From an uncultured Bacteroides sp. (lineage in GTDB: Bacteria > Bacteroidota > Bacteroidia > Bacteroidales > Bacteroidaceae): a stretch of DNA of 64,000 nucleotides. The translations under genes were made by a program, and so were the position numbers. The notes beneath the pieces are model-generated. The model did not search any database. It saw only the letters and a program-made list of their open reading frames with translations, and had not been told where the DNA came from. This document shows positions 1 to 8,635 of this stretch, piece by piece. Position 1 is the first letter of the stretch. The number at the start of each line of letters is the position of its first letter. The DNA is taken from assembly GCF_963677685.1 (NCBI RefSeq), contig NZ_OY782186.1, positions 1,736,001-1,800,000 on the forward strand, in the 5' to 3' direction.

Positions 1-830
1 ATACAATTCGTTTAAAAGAAAAGCAACAACAACTCTTTGGTATTGATTCTTTGAAAGTAAAAAGAAATAGTGCCGAAAACATCTCTGTGTCTACAGATTT
101 GGGTGATTTAAATAAATTTTTGTTATTGAATGATGAAGTGACTTTTAAACTAAACCACCGAAAATCGAAAAGTTTTTTTAATTCATCCTATTCTCATTAT
201 ATATTACCTGCTGCACTTATTTCGTATGGCGTTTTTGCACATGCGAATAAATCGTTGAGAGAAATAGACTTGAGCACTAATAATGAAGTCGGAGAGCATA
301 TTTATCAGCATATTCCATATGATGATTATATGCAATTTGCTCCCGCTGTAGGTGTGTATGGTTTCGATTTACTTGGATTGAAGGCTAAGCACAATTTTCG
401 TGACCGTACAATCATAATGGCTACTTCTTTTCTTATCATGGGAACGATGGTACAGGTGATGAAAAGTTCAACGCATGTGCTTCGTCCGGACGGCTCTAAT
501 CTGAAATCTTTTCCTTCTGGTCATACTGCTACTGCTTTTGTTGGAGCACATATTCTTTTTAAAGAATATAAAGATACTTCTCCGTGGATTGGAGTGGGAG
601 GTTATGCTGTGGCTTTGGCTACAGGTACATTAAGGGTCATGAATAAAAAACATTGGGTAAGTGATGTTGCAGCAGGTGCGGGGATCGGTATTTTGAGTGC
701 TGAATTGGGATATGCTTTGTTACCAGTGTGTCATAAAATTTTTGGAATAAAAGATAAAACTAAATCTTTAGTTATATTGCCCACTGCAACGACTAACAGC
801 TTTGGCCTCGGACTCGTTTATCATTTTTGA
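1..830 (+). CDS. PAP2-family phosphatase, 5' end outside window
   Basis: The frame is open from the first bases of the window, with no stop upstream of position 51, so the gene very likely begins before the window. The PAP2 (type 2 phosphatidic acid phosphatase) signature is complete: K-x6-RP (KSSTHVLRP, near nt 460-488), PSGH (SFPSGHTAT), and R-x5-H-x3-D (RVMNKKHWVSD). The His residues of the last two motifs form the phospho-His and proton-transfer pair in this superfamily. Several hydrophobic segments suggest a membrane enzyme acting on lipid phosphates such as undecaprenyl pyrophosphate or phosphatidylglycerol phosphate. The exact substrate cannot be told. The tail after the last motif resembles a short outer-membrane-type ending (GLGLVYHF), as in other Bacteroidetes PAP2 proteins. 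Confidence 0.88.
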   Translation, partial: TIRLKEKQQQLFGIDSLKVKRNSAENISVSTDLGDLNKFLLLNDEVTFKLNHRKSKSFFNSSYSHYILPAALISYGVFAHANKSLREIDLSTNNEVGEHIYQHIPYDDYMQFAPAVGVYGFDLLGLKAKHNFRDRTIIMATSFLIMGTMVQVMKSSTHVLRPDGSNLKSFPSGHTATAFVGAHILFKEYKDTSPWIGVGGYAVALATGTLRVMNKKHWVSDVAAGAGIGILSAELGYALLPVCHKIFGIKDKTKSLVILPTATTNSFGLGLVYHF

Positions 831-899
831 TAGGCTTTTTTGCCTATCTACCTTATTTTTTCTACCTTGCACCTTCTCTTTACTTTTCTCTTAAAATAT

Positions 900-2351
900 A
901 TGGAACAGAATGTTATAAAATTATCGGAAGGTGTGGCGAGAAATCCTCTTGTTCGTTTTATGTTACCGATTAATTTCACTCTCTCCGATGGAGAGCATTT
1001 GGCTATTGTAGGGCCTAACGGGGCTGGTAAAACGTTGCTTGTAGAAACTCTTTTAGGTAAGCATCTTCTTAAAGAAGGAGAAATTACTTATGATTTTTTT
1101 CCTTCTCGTACTCAAGCTGTTTACGATAATATAAAATATATAGCTTTTAGAGATACATATGGTGCCGCTGATGCGAACTATTATTATCAACAACGTTGGA
1201 ATGCACATGACCAAGAAGATGTTCCAGAAGTTTGTGAAATGTTGACTGGTATAGGAGATGAAAAGTTAAGAGAAGAACTTTTTGAACTCTTTAAGATAGA
1301 ACCAATGCTTCATAAGAAAATCATCTTGCTTTCTAGTGGAGAATTGCGCAAATTCCAGCTGGTTAAAACATTGCTTGCTGCTCCTCGTGTGTTGATTATG
1401 GATAATCCTTTTGTTGGTTTGGATGCTTCTACACGCAAACTACTTCATACGCTTTTACAACAATTGACTAAGAAATCAGGATTACAAATAGTATTGGTGC
1501 TTTCTCTACTAGACGATATTCCCTCTTTTATCACACATGTATTACCTGTTGATAAAATGCAAGTAAGTAATAAAAAAACAAGGGAGGTTTATTTAAAATC
1601 TCTTACCTTTCGAGAGGATGCTTATGGATTGGATCTGAAAAAGTGCATTCTTGAATTACCTTATCGAAATAGTGATTATAACTCACTTGAAGTGGTGAAG
1701 CTAAATAAAGTGAGTATTCGTTATGGAGATCGGAATATTCTGAAGGAACTTGACTGGACTGTTGCTCGCGGTGAAAAATGGGCGCTTAGCGGTAAAAACG
1801 GTTCTGGTAAATCTACACTACTAAGTCTTGTCTGTGCTGATAATCCACAATCTTATGCCTGTGATATTAGTTTATTTGGTAGAAAACGTGGAACTGGTGA
1901 GAGTATTTGGGATATTAAAAAACACATTGGTTACGTATCTCCAGAGATGCATCGTGCTTATTTGAAAAACCTTCCCGCTATTGAGATCGTTGCATCTGGA
2001 TTGCATGATTCTATTGGGCTTTATAAACCACCGAGAGTTGAACAAATGGCTATTTGCGAATGGTGGATGAATATTTTTGGAATTAGAACGTTGAAAGATA
2101 GACCCTTTCTGCAGATCTCTTCAGGGGAGCAGCGATTAGTTTTGTTGGCTCGTGCATTTGTGAAGGATCCTGAATTACTCATTCTTGATGAACCTCTTCA
2201 TGGTTTGGACACATATAACCGCCAGCGTGTGAAGACAATCATTGAAGCATTTTGTTGCCGTATGAATAAAACAATGATTATGGTAACTCACTATAAAAGT
2301 GAATTACCTTCTGTTATAACTCATCATTTGATCTTAGAAAAATGTCAATAG
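900..2351 (+). CDS. ABC protein with two ATPase domains (ModF-like)
   Basis: Soluble protein of 483 residues with two ABC ATPase cassettes in tandem. Cassette 1 has Walker A GPNGAGKT (residues 38-45), signature LSSGE and Walker B VLIMDNP. Cassette 2 has Walker A GKNGSGKS (298-305), signature ISSGEQ and Walker B LLILDEP. No membrane-spanning domain is present and no permease is encoded nearby. This two-ATPase layout matches the ModF/PhrA group, named after the molybdenum locus and photorepair in E. coli, whose real role is unclear. The frame extends upstream to a TTG at 840, but those 20 residues are hydrophobic and unlike the family. The ATG at 900 is chosen because MEQNVIKL leads directly into the first beta strand. 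Confidence 0.85.
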   Translation: MEQNVIKLSEGVARNPLVRFMLPINFTLSDGEHLAIVGPNGAGKTLLVETLLGKHLLKEGEITYDFFPSRTQAVYDNIKYIAFRDTYGAADANYYYQQRWNAHDQEDVPEVCEMLTGIGDEKLREELFELFKIEPMLHKKIILLSSGELRKFQLVKTLLAAPRVLIMDNPFVGLDASTRKLLHTLLQQLTKKSGLQIVLVLSLLDDIPSFITHVLPVDKMQVSNKKTREVYLKSLTFREDAYGLDLKKCILELPYRNSDYNSLEVVKLNKVSIRYGDRNILKELDWTVARGEKWALSGKNGSGKSTLLSLVCADNPQSYACDISLFGRKRGTGESIWDIKKHIGYVSPEMHRAYLKNLPAIEIVASGLHDSIGLYKPPRVEQMAICEWWMNIFGIRTLKDRPFLQISSGEQRLVLLARAFVKDPELLILDEPLHGLDTYNRQRVKTIIEAFCCRMNKTMIMVTHYKSELPSVITHHLILEKCQ

Positions 2352-2394
2352 TTGCTTTAAATAAAAGTCTACTTCAATAGAGCAGAATAAGATT

Positions 2395-2787
2395 TTATAT
2401 TGTAGCTGCTGCTTTTTCTTTTTTAAGTTTTTTATTTCTGAAAGAAGTTCTGTTTGTTTTTATCGTTTCAATGTTTTTTTTACTCCAGTCTATTAAATTA
2501 CGTATGTGTGGTAATAGGTCATATCCAAGAGGTGTTAATCCGTATTCTACATGCGGAGGAATTTCTGAATACATCTTGCGATAGACTATTCCATCTGATT
2601 CAAGGGAACGGAGAGTCACAGTCAGCATTTTCTGAGAAATATCTCCTATTGCTTTGCTTAGTTCATTAAAACGAAGGCTTTCTATATTACCTAAAATATC
2701 GACTATTAGTATAGACCATTTGTTTCCAATGCCATTTAAAATGGATCTTACAGGGCAATTGCTTTTTAATTTATCTTCTGCTTTCAT
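2395..2787 (-). CDS. HxlR-family winged-helix regulator
   Basis: Small DNA-binding protein of 130 residues. The N-terminal CPV (Cys11), the GNKWSILI helix, and SQKMLTVTLRSLESDGIV with the following wing PHVEYGLTPLG are diagnostic of HxlR/MarR-like regulators. In YodB, QorR and HypR of this family the N-terminal Cys senses quinones, diamide or aldehydes; a conserved Cys at the same place is seen here. It is the last gene of a minus-strand run (DoxX, YceI, quinone reductase, HxlR), 69 nt after the reductase. It probably controls that run and perhaps the divergent reductase genes from 4989. The sensing role is inferred from family and context only. Confidence 0.9.
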   Translation of the reverse strand: MKAEDKLKSNCPVRSILNGIGNKWSILIVDILGNIESLRFNELSKAIGDISQKMLTVTLRSLESDGIVYRKMYSEIPPHVEYGLTPLGYDLLPHIRNLIDWSKKNIETIKTNRTSFRNKKLKKEKAAATI

Positions 2788-2856
2788 TCTTTTTTCTCCC
2801 TGTTTTTTTATGATAGAGAGAGGTGCTTATGGGTAAAGCACCTCGTTAACAAAAAA

Positions 2857-3381
2857 CTATTGTGTAATAAAACGAATGTATTGTTTGATGTTTTCGGAAA
2901 GCTTTTCATTCACATCTGGTTGATAAGCTCCATGTAATGTGTGATATGAAATATATTTTCCTCCGACAAACTTAACTGTAGATGCTACTGGCTTTAATAA
3001 TTGTTCTAATGTTCCAAAGCCGTTATCGGAATCGGTGTATGCTTCTTCAACTCCAGCTGTGGAAACTGCAACTCCAATTTCTTTGCCTTTTAGTTTATTT
3101 CCGTTTTCTCCATAACACCATCCCATAAGGAAAACATCATCTAACCATTTTTTTAATAGTGGAGTCATGCTATACCATTGAATTGGATATTCTAAGATGA
3201 TTCTATCGTATTGTTCCAGAAGTTTTTGTTCCGCTTCGGCATTTATATTCCAATCAGGATATGTCTTGTAAATGTCATGTATCTTGATTTCTGGATTACT
3301 TATTTTTAGAGCTTCTATCCATGATTTATTAATGTGTGAATGCTCTATGTTTGGATGAGCTAAGATAATAATTGTTTTCAT
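2857..3381 (-). CDS. NAD(P)H-dependent quinone oxidoreductase (flavodoxin-like)
   Basis: Flavodoxin-fold reductase of 174 residues in the KefF/MdaB/NQO1 family. Typical features are the N-terminal beta strand followed by AHPNIEHSHINK, which binds the flavin phosphate, the central EYPIQWYSMTPLLKKWLD loop, and GKEIGVAVSTAG. Members use FAD or FMN for two-electron reduction of quinones and related electrophiles, avoiding semiquinone radicals. The start ATG at 3381 lies 6 nt after the stop of the YceI gene, so the two are translated from one message. The presence of an HxlR regulator downstream fits a quinone or electrophile response. Confidence 0.9.
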   Translation of the reverse strand: MKTIIILAHPNIEHSHINKSWIEALKISNPEIKIHDIYKTYPDWNINAEAEQKLLEQYDRIILEYPIQWYSMTPLLKKWLDDVFLMGWCYGENGNKLKGKEIGVAVSTAGVEEAYTDSDNGFGTLEQLLKPVASTVKFVGGKYISYHTLHGAYQPDVNEKLSENIKQYIRFITQ

Positions 3382-3387
3382 TTTTAT

Positions 3388-3972
3388 TTATTTATTATTA
3401 TGGGGACTAAATTCTGCATTTGCAATAATTTGAACAGAATCACTTATCATTGTTTCAGGAAATTTAGGACCTAAATTGAAGTCTGATCTTTTTATGAATC
3501 CTGTAATTTGAAATCCTGCCGTTTGAGCTTTGCTCATGGGATTAATGACACTACCAAAGTATTTTACATTCATGATTACAGGTTTGGTGATACCATGAAA
3601 GGTTAAGTTACCGTATAGTTTACCCTCGTTCTTTCCAGTTTTCTTTAATAATGTGCTCTTAAAAGTCATGGTAGGATATTTTTCTGCATCGAAAAAATCT
3701 GCCGAACGCAAATGATTATCACGTGCTTCAACATCTGTATTTATGCTGGCAACTCTTGCTGTGAGTGTTATTTGCGCATCGGAGTAATCTTCTTTAGAAG
3801 TTATCACTTTTATGGAGAAATCAGAGAATCGTCCCTCAATTTCAGAGATAGTGAGATGTTTTACTACAAATCCAAGACGTGAATGAGCAGGATCGTTTGT
3901 CCATGTTTGGCTTTGTCCAATTGCTAACAATGAACTGAATGCCATAATTGAAAGAATAAAATATTTTTTCAT
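3388..3972 (-). CDS. Exported YceI-family protein
   Basis: Protein of 194 residues with an N-terminal signal peptide (MKKYFILSIMAFSSLLAIG) followed by a YceI lipocalin-like barrel. WTNDPAHSRLGFVVKHLTIS, the EARDNHLRSADFFDAEKYPTMTF core and the FKRSDFNLGP-like segment (IKRSDFNLGP) are standard. YceI proteins bind isoprenoid lipids or quinones in the periplasm. A longer frame reaches a TTG at 3999, but that would overlap the stop of the DoxX gene and puts residues before the signal peptide, so the ATG at 3972 is used. Flanking DoxX and quinone-reductase genes support a role in quinone or electrophile handling. Confidence 0.92.
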   Translation of the reverse strand: MKKYFILSIMAFSSLLAIGQSQTWTNDPAHSRLGFVVKHLTISEIEGRFSDFSIKVITSKEDYSDAQITLTARVASINTDVEARDNHLRSADFFDAEKYPTMTFKSTLLKKTGKNEGKLYGNLTFHGITKPVIMNVKYFGSVINPMSKAQTAGFQITGFIKRSDFNLGPKFPETMISDSVQIIANAEFSPHNNK

Positions 3973-3989
3973 ATTCTGTATTTTTATGA

Positions 3990-4400
3990 TTAATCCCAAA
4001 TATATTTATTACTTATTGAATATTTACCGCCACCTGTGAAAATCAAGGCTACAGCCCCGAAGAAATATAGACCTATTAATTCTAAAGCCCATCCTCCTTC
4101 TGCACCAAGGGTAAAGATCATACTTGTATGTACAAGCAGAGTTGCGACTAAACAGTTAAAAGCAAAAATTCCTGCTGCTGCGCGTGTAGCTAATCCACCA
4201 ATAATTAAGATTGGAGCAACAACTTCACCAATATATACTCCATATGTAATGAAGTGAGGTAAACCTGCCCCGCTAACGACTTGTTCTATAAATCCAACTC
4301 CATGCATCATTTTTGATATCCCATGGAATAACATTAATCCTCCTACAGCTAAGCGGACGATTAATAATCCTAAATCAACGTTCTTTTCTAAGTACTTCAT
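3990..4400 (-). CDS. DoxX-family membrane protein
   Basis: Small membrane protein of 136 residues with four predicted hydrophobic helices. It begins LLIVRLAVGGLMLFHGISKM and ends with GGGKYSIS, both typical of DoxX. It is the first gene of the four-gene minus-strand run and ends 17 nt before the YceI start. A TATATTTG promoter box lies 50 nt upstream. DoxX proteins commonly sit beside redox or thiol-stress enzymes, and MhqP and CatD-type members answer to quinone and diamide stress, but the biochemical activity is not settled. Confidence 0.9.
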   Translation of the reverse strand: MKYLEKNVDLGLLIVRLAVGGLMLFHGISKMMHGVGFIEQVVSGAGLPHFITYGVYIGEVVAPILIIGGLATRAAAGIFAFNCLVATLLVHTSMIFTLGAEGGWALELIGLYFFGAVALIFTGGGKYSISNKYIWD

Positions 4401-4988
4401 ATTATTTATGTTATTTAGTTTAAAATAGTTATCTGGTTACTTATGGAGAGCAAATATAGTTTATGGAGTTAATATCAACAAGAGATTACAAGTTGGTGCT
4501 TAAGTTACTAATGAGTTAGAAATGTTGATTATCAGTAGGATAACAAATGTCAAAAAAGAATTGTTTAACTTTATTTGTACCTTATCGCTTTTGTATTCAA
4601 TACATTATTAAAACATAATATTTAATAGATCAATAAATTATGATTTCCTTAAAGGTGCTTGATATTAAAAGAAATACACTAATTTCCCTTTGTAATGTAA
4701 GTGCAAGAATACCTCCTAGTATTCATAATGTTAATATAGTAGCAGTATTACTTAGGCTGGTTAACTGAAAGCCGAAAGTCGTAAAGTACCTGTTCAATCA
4801 TGTTAGCTATTATGAGAGAAAGCCCATAGTATACTGCTAATTATAGTATAATTAAATGGAATATATATTGTTGTGCTTTATTTTTAATAAACCTTGTTTG
4901 TCTTTTAACGAACAAAAGTATCTGTATAGATGTTTTGTTCACTAAAATAAGAATCAGTTTTCAAGTTTTGTTTTACACAGATAAAAAT
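4401..4988. other. Long divergent intergenic region
   Basis: Gene-free stretch between the DoxX operon (leftward) and the CurA-type reductase gene (rightward). It holds the DoxX promoter box at 4451-4458 and is strongly AT-rich. No frame longer than about 25 codons has a convincing start. A slightly GC-richer block at about 4750-4830 has no recognisable fold or coding signal. This is the obvious place for HxlR operators, but no clear palindrome was identified by eye. Confidence 0.5.
4451..4458 (-). promoter_or_regulatory. Promoter -7 box for the DoxX-YceI-reductase-HxlR operon
   Basis: Read on the minus strand this is TATATTTG, an exact match to the Bacteroides -7 consensus TAnnTTTG, 50 nt upstream of the DoxX ATG. 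The -33 region holds only partial TTTG matches (CTTG or GTTG). Confidence 0.55.
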
Positions 4989-5996
4989 ATGAAAATTATG
5001 AATAAACAGATATTATTAAAATCTAGACCTGTTGGGATGGTTGGGAAAGAGCATTTTGAAACAGTTGATGCTTTATTGCCTAAAAGATTGAATGAAGGAG
5101 AATTATTACTTAAAGCTCGTTTTATTTCAGTTGATCCTTATATGAGAGGGAGGATGAATGATGTAAAATCATATGTTGCGCCTTTTGAAGTGGGTAAACC
5201 GATTGTAGGTGGAGTTGTTGCTGAAGTTGTTGAAAGTAACCATATTGATTTTCTGCCGGGAGATATGGTTTTAGGTAATCTAACGTGGACAGAGCTTCAG
5301 GTGGTCAACGGAGCATTGGTGAAAAAACTTCAAAAAGATTTGGCTCCTTTGAGTTGTTATTTAGGTATCTTGGGTATGCCTGGATTGACGGCTTATTTTG
5401 GCTTACTTCATATTGGAGAACCTAAAGCGGGAGAAACAGTTGTTGTATCGGGGGCTGCAGGTGCTGTGGGGAGTGTTGTTGGACAAATCGCTAAGATAAA
5501 AGGTTGCCGCGTAGTGGGGATCGCTGGAAGTGATGATAAAAATGCTTATTTGAAAAATGATCTTCATTTTGATGAAGTAATCAATTACCGTACAACTAAA
5601 GATATGAGTGCCGCTATTGCTACTGCTTGTCCTGATGGAGTGGATATCTATTATGATAATGTTGGAGGAGATATTTCAGATGCAGTATTACAGCATATAA
5701 ATAAGTATGCTCGAATTATTATTTGTGGTCAGATCTCAATGTATAATAGTACACAAGCTTCGGTCGGAATTCGCCCACAAGTGGCTTTGATAAAAAATAG
5801 TGCTTTTATGAAAGGGTTTGTTGTGAGTGATTTTGCTGAGTATTTTCCCGAGGGTATAAAACAGCTTGCTGTATGGCTTTCTAGTGGGCAATTGAAGCAT
5901 CAGGAGACGGTAATGAAAGGTTTTGATGCTTTGCCTGATGCTTTTATTGGACTTTTTCGCGGTGATAACATAGGCAAACTTCTTGTTGAAATTTAA
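4989..5996 (+). CDS. NADP-dependent zinc-independent MDR reductase (CurA type)
   Basis: Medium-chain reductase of 335 residues. The N-terminal domain contains VDPYMRGRMND, and the Rossmann domain has GAAGAVGSVVGQIAK followed by a basic pocket for NADPH. There are no zinc ligands, as in CurA/YncB, PTGR and leukotriene-B4 dehydrogenase relatives, which reduce alkenals, enones and other alpha,beta-unsaturated carbonyls. A longer frame starts at 4935, but the family begins close to MNKQILLKSRPVG. ATGs at 4989 and 4998 are both possible and differ by three residues. It is followed after 12 nt by the Old Yellow Enzyme gene, so the two are probably cotranscribed. Confidence 0.88.
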   Translation: MKIMNKQILLKSRPVGMVGKEHFETVDALLPKRLNEGELLLKARFISVDPYMRGRMNDVKSYVAPFEVGKPIVGGVVAEVVESNHIDFLPGDMVLGNLTWTELQVVNGALVKKLQKDLAPLSCYLGILGMPGLTAYFGLLHIGEPKAGETVVVSGAAGAVGSVVGQIAKIKGCRVVGIAGSDDKNAYLKNDLHFDEVINYRTTKDMSAAIATACPDGVDIYYDNVGGDISDAVLQHINKYARIIICGQISMYNSTQASVGIRPQVALIKNSAFMKGFVVSDFAEYFPEGIKQLAVWLSSGQLKHQETVMKGFDALPDAFIGLFRGDNIGKLLVEI

Positions 5997-6008
5997 AATA
6001 AAAAATAT

Positions 6009-7136
6009 ATGACTGAAAAATATACTAATTTATTGTCTTCTTTTAAGTTTCCTCTTTCTGGAGTGAAATTGGATAACAGGGTTGTAATGGCTCCTATGAC
6101 TACCTTTTCGGGTAATGATGATGGTACTACTTCTGATGAAGAAATTTCTTACTATAGAGAACGTAATCGAACTGCAGGTATGTTGATTACGGCATGCGCT
6201 TATGTACTTCCTCAAGGAAAAGGATTTCATGGACAGATTGGTGCTCATTCTGATGAAATGCTTCCTAGCTTAAAGCGAATAGCAGATGTTCTGAAAGAGA
6301 ACGGAGCTAAGGCTGTCTTGCAGATTCATCATGGTGGAAGAATGTGCCCACCTGAAGAACTTCCTGATAAACAATCTGTTAGTGCTAGTGCGGTTGCTGC
6401 TTTGAGAGAGGGTGCCCAAACTCCTCGTGAAATGACTGAACAGGAAATAGAAGAGACTATTACTGCTTATGGTGAAGCTGCTCGCAGAGCTGTTGAAGCG
6501 GGCTTTGACGGAGTAGAAATACATGGCGCAAACACTTATCTTATCCAACAATTTTTTTCCCCACATTCAAATAGACGCACGGATAAATGGGGTGGTAGTT
6601 TGGAAAAACGCATGTCGTTTCCTTTAGCAGTAGTTGATGCTGTGAAGTCTGCTGTTTATAAAGCTGCAAAAAAAACTTTTATTGTAGGATATCGTATTTC
6701 TCCAGAAGAAATGGAGAATCCGGGTATTACTATGCAGGAAACTTTAGCTTTAGCCGAGGCTTTAGCTTTTGAAGGACTTGATTATTTACATGTTTCTGTT
6801 ATGAATTTTTGGGCTGGATCGATGCGTGATGAGAAAGATGTTGAATCTCGTGCTGAATTGATATACCAAAAAGTGGGTAAATTGCTTCCAATCATTGGGG
6901 TTGGTTCTATAAGTTCTCCTGAACAAGCGGAAGAAGTTCTTTCAACGGGTATTCCTTTAGTTGCCTTGGGACGCGAATTGCTTATTGAACCTCATTGGCT
7001 GGAGAAGGTGAAAGCGGGTAATGTAGAACAAATAGAAAAGGAACTTGATATACATAATCAAGCAAAATTGAATATTCCTACACCTTTGTGGAATAGTCTG
7101 TTGACTCGTACAGGTTGGTTGCCACTTAAGGAATAA
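6009..7136 (+). CDS. Old Yellow Enzyme-family NADH:flavin oxidoreductase
   Basis: FMN TIM-barrel enzyme of 375 residues, full length for the OYE/YqjM class. Seen motifs are RVVMAPMTTFSG near the N-terminus, QIHHGGRM, GVEIHGANTYLIQQFFSP (His and Asn bind the substrate carbonyl or nitro group in OYE), RTDKWGGSLEKR, and the C-terminal phosphate-binding VGVGSISSPEQ and VALGRELL. These enzymes reduce activated C=C bonds, nitro esters and quinone-like electrophiles. Its 3' end overlaps the convergent nitroreductase-like gene by 11 bp, with no terminator between them. Confidence 0.9.
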   Translation: MTEKYTNLLSSFKFPLSGVKLDNRVVMAPMTTFSGNDDGTTSDEEISYYRERNRTAGMLITACAYVLPQGKGFHGQIGAHSDEMLPSLKRIADVLKENGAKAVLQIHHGGRMCPPEELPDKQSVSASAVAALREGAQTPREMTEQEIEETITAYGEAARRAVEAGFDGVEIHGANTYLIQQFFSPHSNRRTDKWGGSLEKRMSFPLAVVDAVKSAVYKAAKKTFIVGYRISPEEMENPGITMQETLALAEALAFEGLDYLHVSVMNFWAGSMRDEKDVESRAELIYQKVGKLLPIIGVGSISSPEQAEEVLSTGIPLVALGRELLIEPHWLEKVKAGNVEQIEKELDIHNQAKLNIPTPLWNSLLTRTGWLPLKE

Positions 7137-8166
7137 TAACACTGTCTACGCTTTTGCGTGGCGAATAAGGCATAGGAGGAGCATAACCCAGACGGACGAG
7201 AATCATCGGATATTCACCATCGGGAAGGAGCTTCTCCTTTATTTTTTCTACAAGGGGCTTTAGCTCACAAGGTTGATTCATGTAAGCATTAACAATGCCA
7301 AGTCGGGTAGTCTCCAGCAGAAAGCGTTCGAGTGTTTCTCCTAACAGGATCCATTCTTCGGGACTATTTTGGTTGATAGTGAACAGTACTAAGTGAGAGG
7401 ATGATTCTACTTTCTTGATATCTGATTTATTTTGGGTCTTGGGTTTGAGGAATGCTTTTACAATTGCTTTTCCTACGAATTTAGGCATGCTAGGAGACCC
7501 CATGGTGGCAACAGCAAGTCCGTTACCCATTTGTGCAGCATGATTCTTGTTGAAACGAATCCACTTCATTAATTCTCCTTTGAAGAGCTTGTCTTCCATT
7601 TGTATATTATTGCCTTCTCGGATATATTCGGTTAGTGTATCAAAAGCAGCTTCTCCATTCTTATACATATAGAACTTTATTCCATCTTCCTTTTTAATCC
7701 CTTGTATTAATTTCAGGGTATCCGGGGCAATAGCATGATCTTTGTACACACTACGGTTCGTTTGCCGTTTGCTGATTGAAGCAAAGAGAGGATTATCTAT
7801 GGGAGCTTGCTTCTCCATCTTTACTCGAATCATATAACTACCCTCTTTTTCCTTCAGGATGACAGGAGTGGGGTGGTAACCTTTTTCTGTGGCGGCTACA
7901 CATAGATTTTCTACAGCGCAACCGATACTAATGTAGAGTTCTCTATTCTCTGGGTCTACTACGGGTAATGCGTTTTTCAAGTTAGGGTATACTTCGATGG
8001 CATTCTCTTGTAAGCGGAAAAGCCATGGTTGAGTGTTGTGTCCTGACGGAGCTTTGATAGCCGAAGCTACTAGCTCTTTAAAATCCTTGTTTTGTGCAAA
8101 AAATGGTTTTGCGGTTAGGATGGTCGCCGTCATAAGCGTATATTTTAAGACGTTTGTCCAATTCAT
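7126..8166 (-). CDS. Exported nitroreductase-like protein (Acg type)
   Basis: Protein of 346 residues with a signal peptide (MNWTNVLKYTLMTATILTAKPFFAQ) followed by a nitroreductase-like domain. APSGHNTQPWLF is the typical start of the fold, PENRELYISIGCAVENL follows, and the C-terminal half has the second half-domain. The closest known group is the Acg-like proteins, in which FMN binding is retained but substrates are unknown. A longer frame starts at 8211, but a TACCTTTG promoter box (8209-8216, minus) overlaps that codon, so the ATG at 8166 must be used. Location outside the cytoplasm is unusual for a nitroreductase. Confidence 0.82.
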   Translation of the reverse strand: MNWTNVLKYTLMTATILTAKPFFAQNKDFKELVASAIKAPSGHNTQPWLFRLQENAIEVYPNLKNALPVVDPENRELYISIGCAVENLCVAATEKGYHPTPVILKEKEGSYMIRVKMEKQAPIDNPLFASISKRQTNRSVYKDHAIAPDTLKLIQGIKKEDGIKFYMYKNGEAAFDTLTEYIREGNNIQMEDKLFKGELMKWIRFNKNHAAQMGNGLAVATMGSPSMPKFVGKAIVKAFLKPKTQNKSDIKKVESSSHLVLFTINQNSPEEWILLGETLERFLLETTRLGIVNAYMNQPCELKPLVEKIKEKLLPDGEYPMILVRLGYAPPMPYSPRKSVDSVIIP

Positions 8167-8635
8167 TTTGAACCAATAATATTTTGATCTGCTCTTTATC
8201 GTAGGTAACAAAGGTAGCGTTTTTATAGTAAAGGGTAGATTAAAAAAAGATTAATTCTGTGCCTTTTGCTTTTGGCTTCAGACTTCTGAAAAGAAATCTG
8301 GATGAAGATATGCGTATCTTGATTTTCTTGTTTTTACTGGTTAACCCTCTTCTTTTTGAACAAATGGATGAAATTACATGTTATTTATATATCCACATGT
8401 TACTTATTGAATTTCAGTCAGTTTAAAGATAAAATTATACAATTGAGTGAAATTTCTGTTGCTGTTTTCTAAAATAATAGCTTAGATAGATACAAAATTC
8501 TCATCAATTTGAAAGTCATAATAGTATAGTTCAGACTGAAATTATAGAACTTTGATTTGTTCGATAAAATAGATTCATATAAGTATGAAATATCACTTTC
8601 TTTAAAATTCTGTTTAACTTCAAAATAATATAAGT
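8167..8635. other. Intergenic region with one promoter
   Basis: AT-rich divergent spacer between the nitroreductase-like gene and the universal stress protein gene. On the minus strand TACCTTTG at 8209-8216 matches the Bacteroides -7 box for the nitroreductase-like gene. No convincing gene, RNA or repeat was seen; a 38-codon frame at 8310 looks random. Confidence 0.45.

Noticed and set aside
840..899. N-terminal extension of the ABC protein from TTG 840
   Set aside because: Twenty hydrophobic residues absent from the family; the ATG at 900 gives the normal start.
4036..4257. 73-codon frame antisense to the DoxX gene
   Set aside because: Composition (Pro, Lys, Ala rich) mirrors the membrane-protein codons on the other strand.
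4750..4830. GC-richer block in the 4401-4988 spacer, checked as a riboswitch or RNA gene
   Set aside because: No fold, terminator or family pattern could be recognised.
6030..6566. Long frames opposite the Old Yellow Enzyme gene
   Set aside because: Shadows of a clear enzyme gene with full motifs on the plus strand.
8310..8426. 38-codon frame MRILIFLFLLVNPLL in the spacer before the stress protein
   Set aside because: Hydrophobic by AT-richness alone; no ribosome site or conservation evidence.
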